64,000 bases of DNA, from contig NZ_QTXL01000004.1 of the NCBI RefSeq assembly GCF_003461625.1, positions 186,313 through 250,312 of the forward strand. The letters run 5' to 3'. Made by a program: the position numbers and the translations under genes. Origin of the DNA: Clostridium sp. AF15-31. GTDB lineage: Bacteria > Bacillota > Clostridia > Lachnospirales > Lachnospiraceae. The notes beneath the pieces were generated by a model. It did not search any database and had not been told where the DNA came from. It saw only the letters and a list, made by a program, of their open reading frames with translations. Below, in pieces: positions 19,686 through 28,813 of this stretch; within the stretch, counting starts at the first letter, position 1; every line of letters starts with the position of its first letter.

Positions 19686-21161
19686 ATGGAAACCGTGCTT
19701 CATTATATAAAAAAATATGCAGAGACACAACCGGATACGCTGGCTGTCTGTGAGTTAAAAAAACATCTGACATATGCGGAGTATTGGACGGCAATCAGAA
19801 AGATGGCAAATGTCCTGCTTCAGAATGGTATAAAAAAGAACGCACATGTTATTTTACGATGCACACAGAACATTGAATATATGGTTTTGTTTTCAGCCTT
19901 GCAGTATATGCAGGCGCTTGTGATTCCTGTTGAGCGATCTACTTCACCTGAGCGCATGCAGGAAATCAGGGATAAGGTGGATGCAGAATGGCTGATCTCA
20001 AACAAAGAGTCAGATGGACTGCGCTGGTTATCCCCGAAGAAGCTGATGGAACAGATGGAGAATACAGAAGAACTGGATGTTCCGCTTCCAAATGCAGATT
20101 CACGTTCGATGCTGTTGTTCACAACGGGTACGACCGGCAGCTCAAAGGGTGTTGTCATGCATCATAAGAATGATGTGGCAATTGCTGGGAATGTTATGAA
20201 GGGAACACAGATGAAACCAGGAAATGTGGAGATCATACCGATGCCACTCAATCATTCCTTTGGTATAAGACGGTATCAGTCGGATATGATAAGTGGCGGA
20301 ACTGTCTGTCTGATGAATGGTATGGCTATGATAGGCAATCTCTGGAAGATGCTTGAGCAGTACCATGCAACATCGATGGCAATTTCTCCTGCAACACTTG
20401 GAATGGTCTTTCATTTGTCAGATGACAGGATTGCAGGATATGCCAATCAGATCGATTATATACAGGTGGGATCAGCCCCGCTTCCGGAAACGGACAAGGA
20501 AAAGCTGCTCCGGTATCTTCCACGTACAAGACTTTATAATTTTTATGGATCGTCGGAAGCTGGCTGCTCTTGTATTCTGGAATTCAGCCGTCAGAATAAG
20601 AATGGTTGTATCGGATATCCGACCGTCAATTCTCTAGTGCGGTTTATAGATGAAGAAGGGAATATTATAGAGAATGGATCTGAGAAACAGCCTGCTTTAC
20701 TGGCCTGGGGTGGTCCGATTGTTATGGAGGGCTATTACAATGATCCGGAGCTTACTGCGAAAACGGTAGTGGATGGATATGTTATGACAAATGATCTTGG
20801 CTATATGGATGAAGATGGCAGTATTATTCTGGTTGGACGGGCAGATGATGTTATCAACTATGGTGGAAGCAAGATCTCGCCGGCAGAGGTCGAGACTGTT
20901 GCGATCCGGTATCCGGGTGTGGCAGATTGTGCTTACAGTTCCGTTCAGGATCCGATCACCGGAGAATTGCCGGTTATGCTGATCGTGCAAGAGGATGGAT
21001 TTGACGAAACTGCATTCCAGAGCTATATGCAGCAACAGGTTGAAAGCTATAAGTTACCGCAGAAGATATTCTATATCGAGAAAGTTCCGAAGACATTTAA
21101 AGGCTCGCTTCTTCGAAAAGAAATAAAAAAGATAGCAGAATTAAAGAATAAAGGAGAATAA
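19686..21161 (+). CDS. AMP-binding acyl ligase of the Dlt-like operon, lacking the usual A10 lysine
   Basis: The 491-aa protein belongs to the ANL superfamily. The P-loop is TTGTTGSSKGV (about 140), A5 is YGSSEAG, A7/A8 is TNDLGYMDEDG and VGRADDVINYGG. It should adenylate a carboxylate and load the carrier protein encoded next. The C-terminal A10 motif reads KTFKGSLLRKE: the position normally holding the adenylation lysine (GK) is Ser474, with Lys472 two residues earlier. A5 also differs from the YGPTE of DltA, so the substrate need not be D-alanine. It lies 10 bases after the SGNH gene and ends 4 bases before the carrier. Confidence 0.83.
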   Translation: METVLHYIKKYAETQPDTLAVCELKKHLTYAEYWTAIRKMANVLLQNGIKKNAHVILRCTQNIEYMVLFSALQYMQALVIPVERSTSPERMQEIRDKVDAEWLISNKESDGLRWLSPKKLMEQMENTEELDVPLPNADSRSMLLFTTGTTGSSKGVVMHHKNDVAIAGNVMKGTQMKPGNVEIIPMPLNHSFGIRRYQSDMISGGTVCLMNGMAMIGNLWKMLEQYHATSMAISPATLGMVFHLSDDRIAGYANQIDYIQVGSAPLPETDKEKLLRYLPRTRLYNFYGSSEAGCSCILEFSRQNKNGCIGYPTVNSLVRFIDEEGNIIENGSEKQPALLAWGGPIVMEGYYNDPELTAKTVVDGYVMTNDLGYMDEDGSIILVGRADDVINYGGSKISPAEVETVAIRYPGVADCAYSSVQDPITGELPVMLIVQEDGFDETAFQSYMQQQVESYKLPQKIFYIEKVPKTFKGSLLRKEIKKIAELKNKGE

Positions 21162-21165
21162 AACT

Positions 21166-21387
21166 ATGAATGATTTTATTGCAATGTTAAAGAAGATCAA
21201 ACCGAATGTTGATTTTGAAAATGAAGATGCACTGGTAGATGATGGAATACTGGAATCTTTGGATATCATAACGATCATTGCAGAGATTGCAGACAAATAC
21301 GATGTTATCATTCCAAGTGATGAGATCACATCTGATAATTTCAATTCCGCAGAAGCTTTGTACGAACTGGTAGAAGACCTGAAATAA
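21166..21387 (+). CDS. Acyl carrier protein of the Dlt-like operon, DltC-like
   Basis: The 73-aa acidic, four-helix protein has the phosphopantetheine site Ser31 in GILESLDI, an ESL variant of the usual DSL. Its length and composition fit DltC-type carriers (about 75-80 aa) and the start follows AAAGGAG. It should carry the acyl group activated by the adjacent ligase to the MBOAT protein. It is the last gene of the operon, followed by a terminator. Confidence 0.85.
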   Translation: MNDFIAMLKKIKPNVDFENEDALVDDGILESLDIITIIAEIADKYDVIIPSDEITSDNFNSAEALYELVEDLK

Positions 21388-21437
21388 TTTTATCGTAAAT
21401 ATGTGCCAATAGTAAAAAGTATAACAGGAAATAGAAT

Positions 21438-21500
21438 GCCCTCAAAGAATGACAGGTCTGCCGTCAGACAGAGAAGATGTCAAACTTTGAGGGCGTTTTT
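21438..21500 (+). terminator. Terminator of the Dlt-like operon
   Basis: A perfect 10-bp outer stem (21438-21447 and 21485-21494), with an inner hairpin (GTCTG/CAGAC), is followed by GTTTTTG. Confidence 0.75.
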
Positions 21501-21573
21501 GTTATAAATCTGTGAAGTGTGTCGTAAAAAGCAGAGCAGGATGATATACTGAACAGGTAGAAAAGGATGTTGT

Positions 21574-22803
21574 ATGTATGAGAATCTGACAGGATGCATA
21601 TCAGAAAATACACTATCTGGCAGGAAGAATAAAATTATGAATGTAATAGAGAAAAAGAAGAAAAAAAGGCATATTCACAGACCCCTTCTTTTTACAGGGA
21701 TAATTCTGGTCATAGTGATAAATGCAGCAGCGTGGGCTGCTCCATGGATCAGTGGAAAGATGGGATGGGAAAACTGGTGCGACTGGTATGCGGAACATGT
21801 GAATCCGGTTATCGTTGCAGTATTTGCAAGATTTGGCAATCTGTTTTCCTTTTCAATCGGGGAACTTATGATCGTTACGGCAATCCTGCTGATCCTTGCA
21901 TTTCTGATCCTGAATATTCTGTTGATCTTTTTAAGAAAACATAAGGGATATCGGAGATTTTGCAGGATCTATGACCTTGTTATTGCATATATAACGGTTG
22001 CGATCTGTCTTATTATGACCGGAAACTGTACGATCTATTATCACTGTTCCTCGCTTCCTGTAAATGAGGAAACAGAGGAACGGCAGTATAAGGTAGAAGA
22101 ATTGCAGGCACTTCGCAATTATATTGTAAAGCAGTGTAACGAATACAGCACTAAAGTAGAGCGGGATGAAAACGGATACATAACATATGATGGAGATATG
22201 CAGGAACAGGCGCGAAATGCTCTTCGGAAACTGTCCGGCCGGTATCCACGGTTGTCCGGCTACTATCCGGATGTCAAGCATATGATGTTTTCCGGGCTGA
22301 TGAGCCAGAGTTATATGGCGGGGTATTATTTCCCGTTTTCGATGGAAGCAAACTGTAATACAAATATGTATATCACAAATTATCCTGCAACCTATTGCCA
22401 TGAGCTGGCGCATCTGCATGGGTATATCTATGAGGATGAGGCAAACTTTATATCTTATCTTGCCTGTATCGACAGCGAAGATCCATTCTTTATTTATTCC
22501 GGGTATCTGAGTGTATTGTCCTATGTAGATAATGCCTATTATGAGGCTATCGGGGAGGATGCAGAACAGTATCTGGCAAATGAGAGGATTTCCGAACAGG
22601 TGCTTTCCGACGACATCTTTCTGCTCCCGGAGACTTGGGAAAAGGTAGAGGATAAGGCCATTCTATCGACGGATACCGTCAATCAGGCATCCAATACCTT
22701 CACTGAAACAAGCCTGAACCTGAACGGTGTCTCAGACGGTTTCGCAGCCTATGACCGCGTGACTGGACTGTTATTACGATACTACGATGGAGACTTGTAT
22801 TAA
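21574..22803 (+). CDS. DUF3810-family membrane protein with HExxH motif
   Basis: The 409-aa product has a basic N-terminus and about three membrane helices within residues 40-165, then an extracytoplasmic domain containing YCHELAHLHG (HExxH at His276) and EDEAN about ten residues on, a zinc-metallopeptidase arrangement. This matches DUF3810 as I know it. ATG 21574 has AAGGA six bases upstream; ATG 21637 is a plausible shorter start just before the basic stretch. The substrate is unknown. It is separated from the Dlt-like operon by a terminator. Confidence 0.75.
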   Translation: MYENLTGCISENTLSGRKNKIMNVIEKKKKKRHIHRPLLFTGIILVIVINAAAWAAPWISGKMGWENWCDWYAEHVNPVIVAVFARFGNLFSFSIGELMIVTAILLILAFLILNILLIFLRKHKGYRRFCRIYDLVIAYITVAICLIMTGNCTIYYHCSSLPVNEETEERQYKVEELQALRNYIVKQCNEYSTKVERDENGYITYDGDMQEQARNALRKLSGRYPRLSGYYPDVKHMMFSGLMSQSYMAGYYFPFSMEANCNTNMYITNYPATYCHELAHLHGYIYEDEANFISYLACIDSEDPFFIYSGYLSVLSYVDNAYYEAIGEDAEQYLANERISEQVLSDDIFLLPETWEKVEDKAILSTDTVNQASNTFTETSLNLNGVSDGFAAYDRVTGLLLRYYDGDLY

Positions 22804-22848
22804 ATGTGTATGCTCATAAAAATTCAGCAATCTCTAACAGGATCATAG

Positions 22849-23021
22849 AAAAAGATTAACAGGTATCCGGTTTTATATACCTTTATGTAACAGACCTTTT
22901 TTCACGTCGGTCCTTAGCGAACTGCTAAAGGCAGTGAGGTTAGTACCGTTACGTGAAAAATAGAGCACGAGCGTTCTGTGAAATAAAGGGTATATAAGAC
23001 CGGATACCTGTTAATCTTTTT
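22849..23021. repeat. Large palindrome A with conserved core (candidate structured RNA)
   Basis: The 173-bp element has outer arms of about 37 bp (22849-22886 and 22986-23021) with few mismatches. The inner part holds CGGTCCTTAG (22908-22917), a short hairpin (ACTGC/GCAGT), and TTAGTACCGTT (22940-22950), enclosed by TTCACG/CGTGAA. The inner motif recurs in palindrome C at 33017-33219. It sits between the convergent DUF3810 and murI genes. It could be an RNA gene, a long terminator, or a miniature mobile repeat; no target-site duplication is clear. Confidence 0.7.
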
Positions 23022-23085
23022 GCGAAATAGAACGAGAGTGATTTGCGAAATGAATTATAGCCTCTAGCTTCTTCCGTACGGTACA

Positions 23086-23865
23086 TTATAATGCCAGTAG
23101 CTTCCTGCAGAGGGCAACATGTGCGTTCCCATCGGTCGTACAACTGTTATAAATCTCGACTGTACCCTGTTCAGCAGATTCTGACTTTAAGCCTGCGGCG
23201 ATCAGGCGGCGACGCAGTTCTACGGCAGTTCCGTGGCTCCCGACAAAAATCTTGATATCCGGACCGACAACGGTTCGGATCATTTTTTCCACAAACGGAT
23301 AGTGCGTACAGCCAAGCACGATCGCATCGATTCCCTTTTCCAGATAAGGCGAGAGAATCTCCTGCAGATAATCATGAAGCTCCGGACTGTCCAGATCTCC
23401 GTTTTCCACAAAGCCAACCAGCTTTGGACATGGTACACGGTAGATTACGGATCGGTCTTCGTATGTATGCATAAGCGATAGAAACTTATCCTGTTTTAAT
23501 GTCATAGGGGTAGCCATAACTGCGATCCGGTCATGTTCCTTCCAGAGAACGGCTGGTTTTAATGCCGGCTCAATGCCGATCACAGGGATGTCCGGATAGT
23601 CTGCACGAAGCATGGCAGCAGCAGCACTGGTTGCAGTATTGCATGCGATCACAATCGCTTTCGCGCCATGTTCAAGCAGGAATTCCACACAGTTCCGGCT
23701 TAGATGCTGAATGTCAGTGATCTGGCGTGTGCCATATGGAGCATTCGCGGAATCACCATAATATATATAATTTTCCTCCGGCATCAGTGAAACGATTTCT
23801 TTTAAAACACTGATACCGCCAATACCGGAATCAAATACGCCGATTGGACGGGAATTATCTTTCAT
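23086..23865 (-). CDS. murI: Glutamate racemase
   Basis: Converts L- to D-glutamate for peptidoglycan. The 259-aa length is typical. The catalytic pair Cys75 (ACNTATS) and Cys186 (GCTHYP) and the N-terminal DSGIGG (Asp12) are present, as is the YYGDSANAPYG loop. ATG 23865 is preceded by GGAGG on the minus strand. The gene stands alone, convergent with the DUF3810 gene across palindrome A. Confidence 0.96.
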   Translation of the reverse strand: MKDNSRPIGVFDSGIGGISVLKEIVSLMPEENYIYYGDSANAPYGTRQITDIQHLSRNCVEFLLEHGAKAIVIACNTATSAAAAMLRADYPDIPVIGIEPALKPAVLWKEHDRIAVMATPMTLKQDKFLSLMHTYEDRSVIYRVPCPKLVGFVENGDLDSPELHDYLQEILSPYLEKGIDAIVLGCTHYPFVEKMIRTVVGPDIKIFVGSHGTAVELRRRLIAAGLKSESAEQGTVEIYNSCTTDGNAHVALCRKLLAL

Positions 23866-24143
23866 TTGTAAAACCTCCTAAAAAAACCTGCACTTGAAAA
23901 TTATACTACTATATGAAAAGAAAAGACAACCTATAAGTGAAAACAATACAAAACAATCTGCAGAAGACGATAAGACATAAATATTGGATAAACAGGGCGT
24001 ACAGGAAAAAAAGTTGCGTATTCTGTAGCAACCATATATAATCGGGGATGTGAGTACAGATAAAAACAAAAGAAAATAAGACAGAAATAGATCAGGTTAA
24101 ATAAATATACTAAAACGGTCGGCAGACAGTCAGGAGGAAAGAA

Positions 24144-24722
24144 ATGGAAACCGAGCAGAAACAGAGTACAGAAGCAGAGCAGAGTGAGAGATTGCAGCAG
24201 AATGTAGAAGATACGATTCCTGCAAGCCGGGAGCTGAAATCTCGGGTAAAAGAGAAGATGATCGAATATTATGCGGGAGATGCCAGACGGATCCATCATT
24301 TTCTGAAGGTTCATTCTTTTGCCAAGCTGATCGGGGAGATGGAAGGAGTCACAGGAGAAGAACTGGAGATCCTGGAAGTCGCTGCACTTGTGCATGATAT
24401 AGGCATAAAGAACTCAGAAAAGAAATATGGATATAATACAGGAAAGACACAGGAAAAGGAAGGCCCGCCGGAAGCAGAAAAACTGCTTATTCCATTGACA
24501 GATGATGCCGCCTTTATTGAGCGGGTATGTTATCTGGTCGGACATCACCATACCTATTCCAATATTGACGGAATGGATTATCAGATACTGGTAGAGGCAG
24601 ATTTCCTTGTGAACCTGTATGAGGATAAAGAGCATATCAAAGCAGTCCGGTCTGCTTATGAGAAGATCTTCCGGACACAGTCGGGAAGAAAGCTATGTAA
24701 GGAGATTTTTGCACTTTCGTAA
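24144..24722 (+). CDS. HD-domain phosphohydrolase-like protein
   Basis: The 192-aa product starts with a Gln/Glu-rich tail of about 35 residues, followed by an HD domain. Metal ligands are visible as HHFLKVH, VHDIG and GHHHTYS, with a later Asp in EADFLVN. This set fits a small HD hydrolase acting on nucleotides or phosphate esters; the substrate is not predictable. The start follows AGGAGG. It is monocistronic between murI (divergent) and the sulfhydrylase gene, with about 280 bases of A-rich, featureless DNA before it. Confidence 0.8.
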   Translation: METEQKQSTEAEQSERLQQNVEDTIPASRELKSRVKEKMIEYYAGDARRIHHFLKVHSFAKLIGEMEGVTGEELEILEVAALVHDIGIKNSEKKYGYNTGKTQEKEGPPEAEKLLIPLTDDAAFIERVCYLVGHHHTYSNIDGMDYQILVEADFLVNLYEDKEHIKAVRSAYEKIFRTQSGRKLCKEIFALS

Positions 24723-24772
24723 AAATAAGGAAATCTTAACGGATTTTTAATTTTTGTAGGAGTACATGTGCT

Positions 24773-24801
24773 TGCAGGAACGGGATAAATTTTATATAAT
24801 G
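24773..24801 (+). promoter_or_regulatory. Promoter of the O-acetylhomoserine sulfhydrylase gene
   Basis: TTGCAG (24773-24778) and TATAAT (24796-24801) with a 17-base spacer. The resulting leader is about 115 bases. It is A-rich and shows no SAM-riboswitch architecture. Confidence 0.72.
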
Positions 24802-24923
24802 AATTGATGTGCTAAATGGTACATGAAAAGACAGGTATTTATACTGGAAATAATAATGGATATGAATACAGAAACTTGGAATAGATCATAAAACACAGAA
24901 GATATAGTTATCAGGAGGATGTA

Positions 24924-26207
24924 ATGAGTAAATACAAGATTAATACAACATGTGTACAGGGAGGTTATGAACCGGGAAACGGAGAACCACGTCAGGTTCC
25001 GATCTATCAGAGTACAACATTCAAATATGCAACAAGTGAAGATATGGGTAAATTATTCGATCTGGAGGCAGATGGATATTTTTATTCCAGACTTCAGAAT
25101 CCGACAAATGATCTGGTTGCAAAGAAGATCTGTCAGTTAGAGGGCGGTGCAGCGGCGATGCTTACCGGTTCCGGTCAGTCAGCAAACTTCTATGCAGTAT
25201 TTAATATTGCAAATTGTGGTGACCATGTTGTAGCATCAAATTCCATCTATGGTGGAACCTATAACTTATTTGCGGTAACGATGAAGAAGATGGGAATCGA
25301 TTTCACATTTGTTGATCCGGACGCATCTGAAGATGAGATCCGTGCAGCGTTCCGTCCGAATACCAAGGCATTATTTGGTGAGATCATTGCAAATCCGGCT
25401 CTGACCGTATTAGATATTGAGAAGTTTGCAAAGGTAGCGCATGAGCAGGGAGTACCGCTTATTGTAGATAATACATTCCCGACTCCGATCAACTGCCGTC
25501 CAATCGAATGGGGAGCAGATATCGTAACTCATTCCACAACTAAGTATATGGATGGTCATGGAGCAGCTGTCGGCGGATGTATCGTAGATGCCGGAAAGTT
25601 TGACTGGATGAAATATGCAGACAAATTCCCGGGACTCACCACACCGGATGACAGCTATCATGGAATTACATATGCAGAGAAGTTCGGAAAAGAAGGCGCA
25701 TTTATCACAAAGGCAACTGCACAGCTGATGCGTGATTTTGGTTCTGTACAGTCTCCACAGAGTGCATTTATCCTGAATCTCGGACTGGAAAGTCTGCATG
25801 TCAGAGTAAAACGTCACTGCGAGAATGCACTCGCAGTTGCAAAATATCTGGAACAGAATGATAAGGTTACTTATGTGAATTACTGCGGGCTGGAAAATGA
25901 CAAATATCATGCACTTGCAGAAAAATATCTGCCAAACGGCTCCTGTGGCGTTGTAAGCTTCGGTGTAAAGGGCGGAAGAAAAGCAGCGGAAGAATTCATG
26001 AAGCACTTAAAACTCGGTTCGATTGAGACACATGTAGCGGATGCGAGAACCTGTTGTCTGCATCCGGCAAGTGCAACACACAGGCAGATGAATGATGAAG
26101 AATTGACAGCATGCGGTGTATATCCTGATCTTGTCCGTTATTCATGTGGACTGGAAGATGCTGAAGATCTGATCGCAGATCTGGAACAGGCATTTGCACA
26201 GATCTAG
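24924..26207 (+). CDS. O-acetylhomoserine sulfhydrylase-type PLP enzyme
   Basis: The 427-aa member of the Cys/Met-metabolism PLP family has internal-aldimine Lys207 in HSTTKYMDGHG, the cofactor-binding LTGSGQSANF and the SNSIYGGTYNLF loop. Its length and the insertion of about 35 residues after the lysine fit O-acetylhomoserine aminocarboxypropyltransferases (MetY) rather than the shorter MetB/MetC/MGL enzymes. It would make homocysteine from O-acetylhomoserine and sulfide. The gene has its own promoter. Methionine gamma-lyase activity is a weaker alternative. Confidence 0.87.
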   Translation: MSKYKINTTCVQGGYEPGNGEPRQVPIYQSTTFKYATSEDMGKLFDLEADGYFYSRLQNPTNDLVAKKICQLEGGAAAMLTGSGQSANFYAVFNIANCGDHVVASNSIYGGTYNLFAVTMKKMGIDFTFVDPDASEDEIRAAFRPNTKALFGEIIANPALTVLDIEKFAKVAHEQGVPLIVDNTFPTPINCRPIEWGADIVTHSTTKYMDGHGAAVGGCIVDAGKFDWMKYADKFPGLTTPDDSYHGITYAEKFGKEGAFITKATAQLMRDFGSVQSPQSAFILNLGLESLHVRVKRHCENALAVAKYLEQNDKVTYVNYCGLENDKYHALAEKYLPNGSCGVVSFGVKGGRKAAEEFMKHLKLGSIETHVADARTCCLHPASATHRQMNDEELTACGVYPDLVRYSCGLEDAEDLIADLEQAFAQI

Positions 26208-26302
26208 GATCTGATCCGGTCTGAAAATAGAAAGAAGAAAGCCACAGCAGAGCTGTTATACAGAATAACAGATGGAATACTCTGTTGCGGATGGAGGAAG
26301 AG

Positions 26303-27124
26303 ATGAAGTTAAGAATTGCCAAGGGTTGTATTGTAATTATGCCCGTGATCGGTACTCTGGGACTGTTTATATTTACATTTGTCGGAAAGATCATATACGG
26401 ATGGGGACTGTTTGTTATCATGCTGTTATTATCGGGTATTATCAATCAGTTATTTTTCCGTTGCCCGCACTGTGGAAAGTCAATTCCTGCAAATGCGACA
26501 CTGAATCAGAAATATTGTCCGTTATGCGGGGCTGACCTTGGTCTTATTGATTCACCGTTCAGTTATTATTCAAAATGCAAAAAAAATAAGAATGGACAGT
26601 ATCAGGCATATACTACAGTTGGGTATCTGGCATTTATTGTTGGTACAGCAATCGTATTATTTATCGTTGTAGCACTTCTGGGATTTGACAGTGTATTTAA
26701 AGGAACCGGACGGATCCTGATTCTTGCGGCACTGGCGCTTGGATTTTTGATCGGTATGATGTGCAGATGTATCGTAGGGTCAGCTGCGAAGCTTGATAAA
26801 GAACATCTGTATTACAGTAAGATCCCCGGAAGATGGAAATGTTATGATATTTCTGATATAAAGGAACAGGCAAAGCTGCATAAGCCGTTTTACCATGTGG
26901 TAAGAGGGTATGTTATGATGACCAATCAGGGTGTCGTGACCATTCCGGTAGCTACTTATAAAGGTGGAAAGGAATTCCTTCAGAAGCTGACAGAATATAT
27001 TAACGAGCCGATGGTGGATATTATGCCTGAGATGGTGGCATCCAAGAGAAGCGAAGAAGGCAAGAAGGCAGAAGTTGAATACAGAGCCTATAAGGACAGT
27101 ATAAAAGAGAAAGGTGAAAATTAA
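26303..27124 (+). CDS. Zinc-ribbon membrane protein of unknown function
   Basis: The 273-aa product starts at ATG 26303 after GGAGG. Two membrane helices at the N-terminus (about 8-45) are followed by a zinc ribbon (CPHCGKSIPAN and CPLCGADLG). A second pair of helices (about 105-155) leads to a soluble C-terminal domain of about 115 residues. I do not recognise the family. It is two bases from the sseB-like gene and looks like the first gene of a four-gene unit reaching 28731. Confidence 0.7.
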   Translation: MKLRIAKGCIVIMPVIGTLGLFIFTFVGKIIYGWGLFVIMLLLSGIINQLFFRCPHCGKSIPANATLNQKYCPLCGADLGLIDSPFSYYSKCKKNKNGQYQAYTTVGYLAFIVGTAIVLFIVVALLGFDSVFKGTGRILILAALALGFLIGMMCRCIVGSAAKLDKEHLYYSKIPGRWKCYDISDIKEQAKLHKPFYHVVRGYVMMTNQGVVTIPVATYKGGKEFLQKLTEYINEPMVDIMPEMVASKRSEEGKKAEVEYRAYKDSIKEKGEN

Positions 27125-27126
27125 GT

Positions 27127-27942
27127 ATGGAAAGCGGCAAGATAAAGAATGAAGCGTTGTTAGAGGCGATTGAAATATTTAAAGCAGAGAACAATCAGCA
27201 GAATCTGAAGAATTTCATCGAGAAGCTGTTACAGGCGAGATTTATCCTGCCTGCAACACTGGATCCAAAACCGGTAAAAGATGATCAGGGAAGGATCATG
27301 GGAGATGGAAAATTCAGAGTAAATTTCCGTGTTATCACAGATAATACAGGAAAGAACTTCTTCCCATGTTTTACAAATGACGAAGAATTCGAGCATGCCA
27401 TCAAGGAAGTAGAAGTTGAGAAGATGGCACTTACTTATAAAGAGGTTGCCCCACTGGTTCTGAATTCCAATGGTCAGATCCAGGGAATCGTGATCGATCC
27501 CTACACAGTTGGTATGCAGGTCCCGGATGCACTTATAAAGACAGTGGATGAGAGCAGAAAGAGTGTGCTTGATGAGCATAAGAATACGAATATCAAGAAG
27601 CATACAATTCCGGCAAATACAAAGATCCGTTTAAGAAGTCCGAAATATATGCCGGTTGATATGTTGGATGAAGCAAAGAAATTCCTGGCTGAACGTCCAA
27701 ATGTAAAGGCAGCTTATATCCAGATGATGGAAAAAGAAAATTCAGATGAAGAGTATCTGATCACAATTGATTTTGAAGGTGATGAAGAAGATTTATTTGA
27801 TTCCCTTCTTCCAAAGATAAAACCGCTTGCGTTTGGTATTCCAATCGCACTTACAGGAACAGATAACGGACTTGGAAAAAAGGTTACAGAGAAGACAGAG
27901 CCATTCTATAAAAAAGAAATTGTAGGAGATAATAATGTTTAA
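27127..27942 (+). CDS. SseB-family protein
   Basis: The 271-aa protein has an SseB-like N-terminal domain (about 8-140, including the FFPCFTNDEEF strand and the ILNP-like IVIDPYTVGM) and a related C-terminal domain (about 165-262). SseB was named for enhanced serine sensitivity in E. coli; its biochemistry is unclear. The ribosome site lies within the preceding gene, and the stop overlaps the next start by eight bases, so translation is coupled on both sides. Confidence 0.78.
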   Translation: MESGKIKNEALLEAIEIFKAENNQQNLKNFIEKLLQARFILPATLDPKPVKDDQGRIMGDGKFRVNFRVITDNTGKNFFPCFTNDEEFEHAIKEVEVEKMALTYKEVAPLVLNSNGQIQGIVIDPYTVGMQVPDALIKTVDESRKSVLDEHKNTNIKKHTIPANTKIRLRSPKYMPVDMLDEAKKFLAERPNVKAAYIQMMEKENSDEEYLITIDFEGDEEDLFDSLLPKIKPLAFGIPIALTGTDNGLGKKVTEKTEPFYKKEIVGDNNV

Positions 27943-28411
27943 AAAATATCTGATCATGTTTCTGATATCTATGGTTCCGATCGTGGAACTGCGAGGTGCG
28001 ATTCCATATGCAGCGGTATTCGGAATACCGACATTTCGTGCACTGATCATCTGTATGATCGGCAACATGCTTCCGGTTCCGGTGATCTACTGGTTCGCCA
28101 GACGGGTTCTGATGTGGGGAAAAGATAAGAAATATATAGGGAAATTTTTTACATGGTGTATTCAGAAGGGCGAAAAAGGCGGACAGAAGCTGCTTGAGAA
28201 AACAGGCGGCGGAGTCTATATCGCACTGATGTTGTTTGTCGGGGTCCCACTTCCGGGTACAGGAGCCTGGACGGGTACTCTGGCAGCCAGCTTCTTAGAT
28301 CTTGACTGGAAGAAGAGTGCACTTGCCGTTATAGGTGGTGTTGTACTTGCAGGACTGATCGTGGGAGTTGTAAGCTACGGACTGCTTGGCGCGATTGCAG
28401 CATTATTCTGA
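27935..28411 (+). CDS. Small multidrug export protein (COG2426 type)
   Basis: The 158-aa integral membrane protein has a conserved VELRGAIPYA motif near the N-terminus and FVGVPLPGTGAWTG in the middle, typical of the putative small multi-drug export family (PF06695), related in fold to DedA proteins. Transport function is by family name only. GGAGA lies before ATG 27935. Confidence 0.85.
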   Translation: MFKKYLIMFLISMVPIVELRGAIPYAAVFGIPTFRALIICMIGNMLPVPVIYWFARRVLMWGKDKKYIGKFFTWCIQKGEKGGQKLLEKTGGGVYIALMLFVGVPLPGTGAWTGTLAASFLDLDWKKSALAVIGGVVLAGLIVGVVSYGLLGAIAALF

Positions 28412-28500
28412 TATCATAAATATGGAATAATATTTTAATAAGAGATATGTCTGCAGGACGAGAGAAGCTGCAAAACTTGCAGGCGTATAAGGAGATAGAT

Positions 28501-28731
28501 ATGGTAAATCCGGCATCAATTTTTAAGATAAAATCCGCATGGGAGAAATTTGCATCCAATCATCCGAAGTTTCCGATGTTTTTACAGGCTGCGATGGCAA
28601 GCGGGATCAAAGAAGACTATATTATAGAAGTAAAGATCACGGATCCGGAGGGAAAACAGATCTGTACAAATGTAAAACTGACAGAATCGGATATGGAATT
28701 ATTCCATACCTTAAAGGATCTGAAGGGGTAA
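28501..28731 (+). CDS. Short conserved hypothetical protein
   Basis: The 76-aa product starts at ATG 28501 after AAGGAGA; a longer frame from 28447 lacks a ribosome site. It has one helical half (WEKFASNHPKFPMFLQAA) and a beta-rich half (DYIIEVKITDPEGK), with no membrane segment or cysteine cluster. I do not recognise it. It closes the zinc-ribbon/SseB/export unit. Confidence 0.72.
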   Translation: MVNPASIFKIKSAWEKFASNHPKFPMFLQAAMASGIKEDYIIEVKITDPEGKQICTNVKLTESDMELFHTLKDLKG

Positions 28732-28813
28732 ATACAGACAATCCAATAAATGCGGCATATTTCTTTATAAAATTAAAAAATAGAGAATATGTCTAAAAAC
28801 AGAAAAAGATTTC

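Noticed and set aside
23866..24143. Minus-strand frames upstream of murI
   Set aside because: They are short, rich in Phe/Leu/Cys, overlap the HD gene or A-rich spacer, and have no ribosome site.
24802..24923. SAM or S-box riboswitch before the O-acetylhomoserine sulfhydrylase gene
   Set aside because: The leader is A-rich without the paired helices or a terminator; only the promoter is supported.
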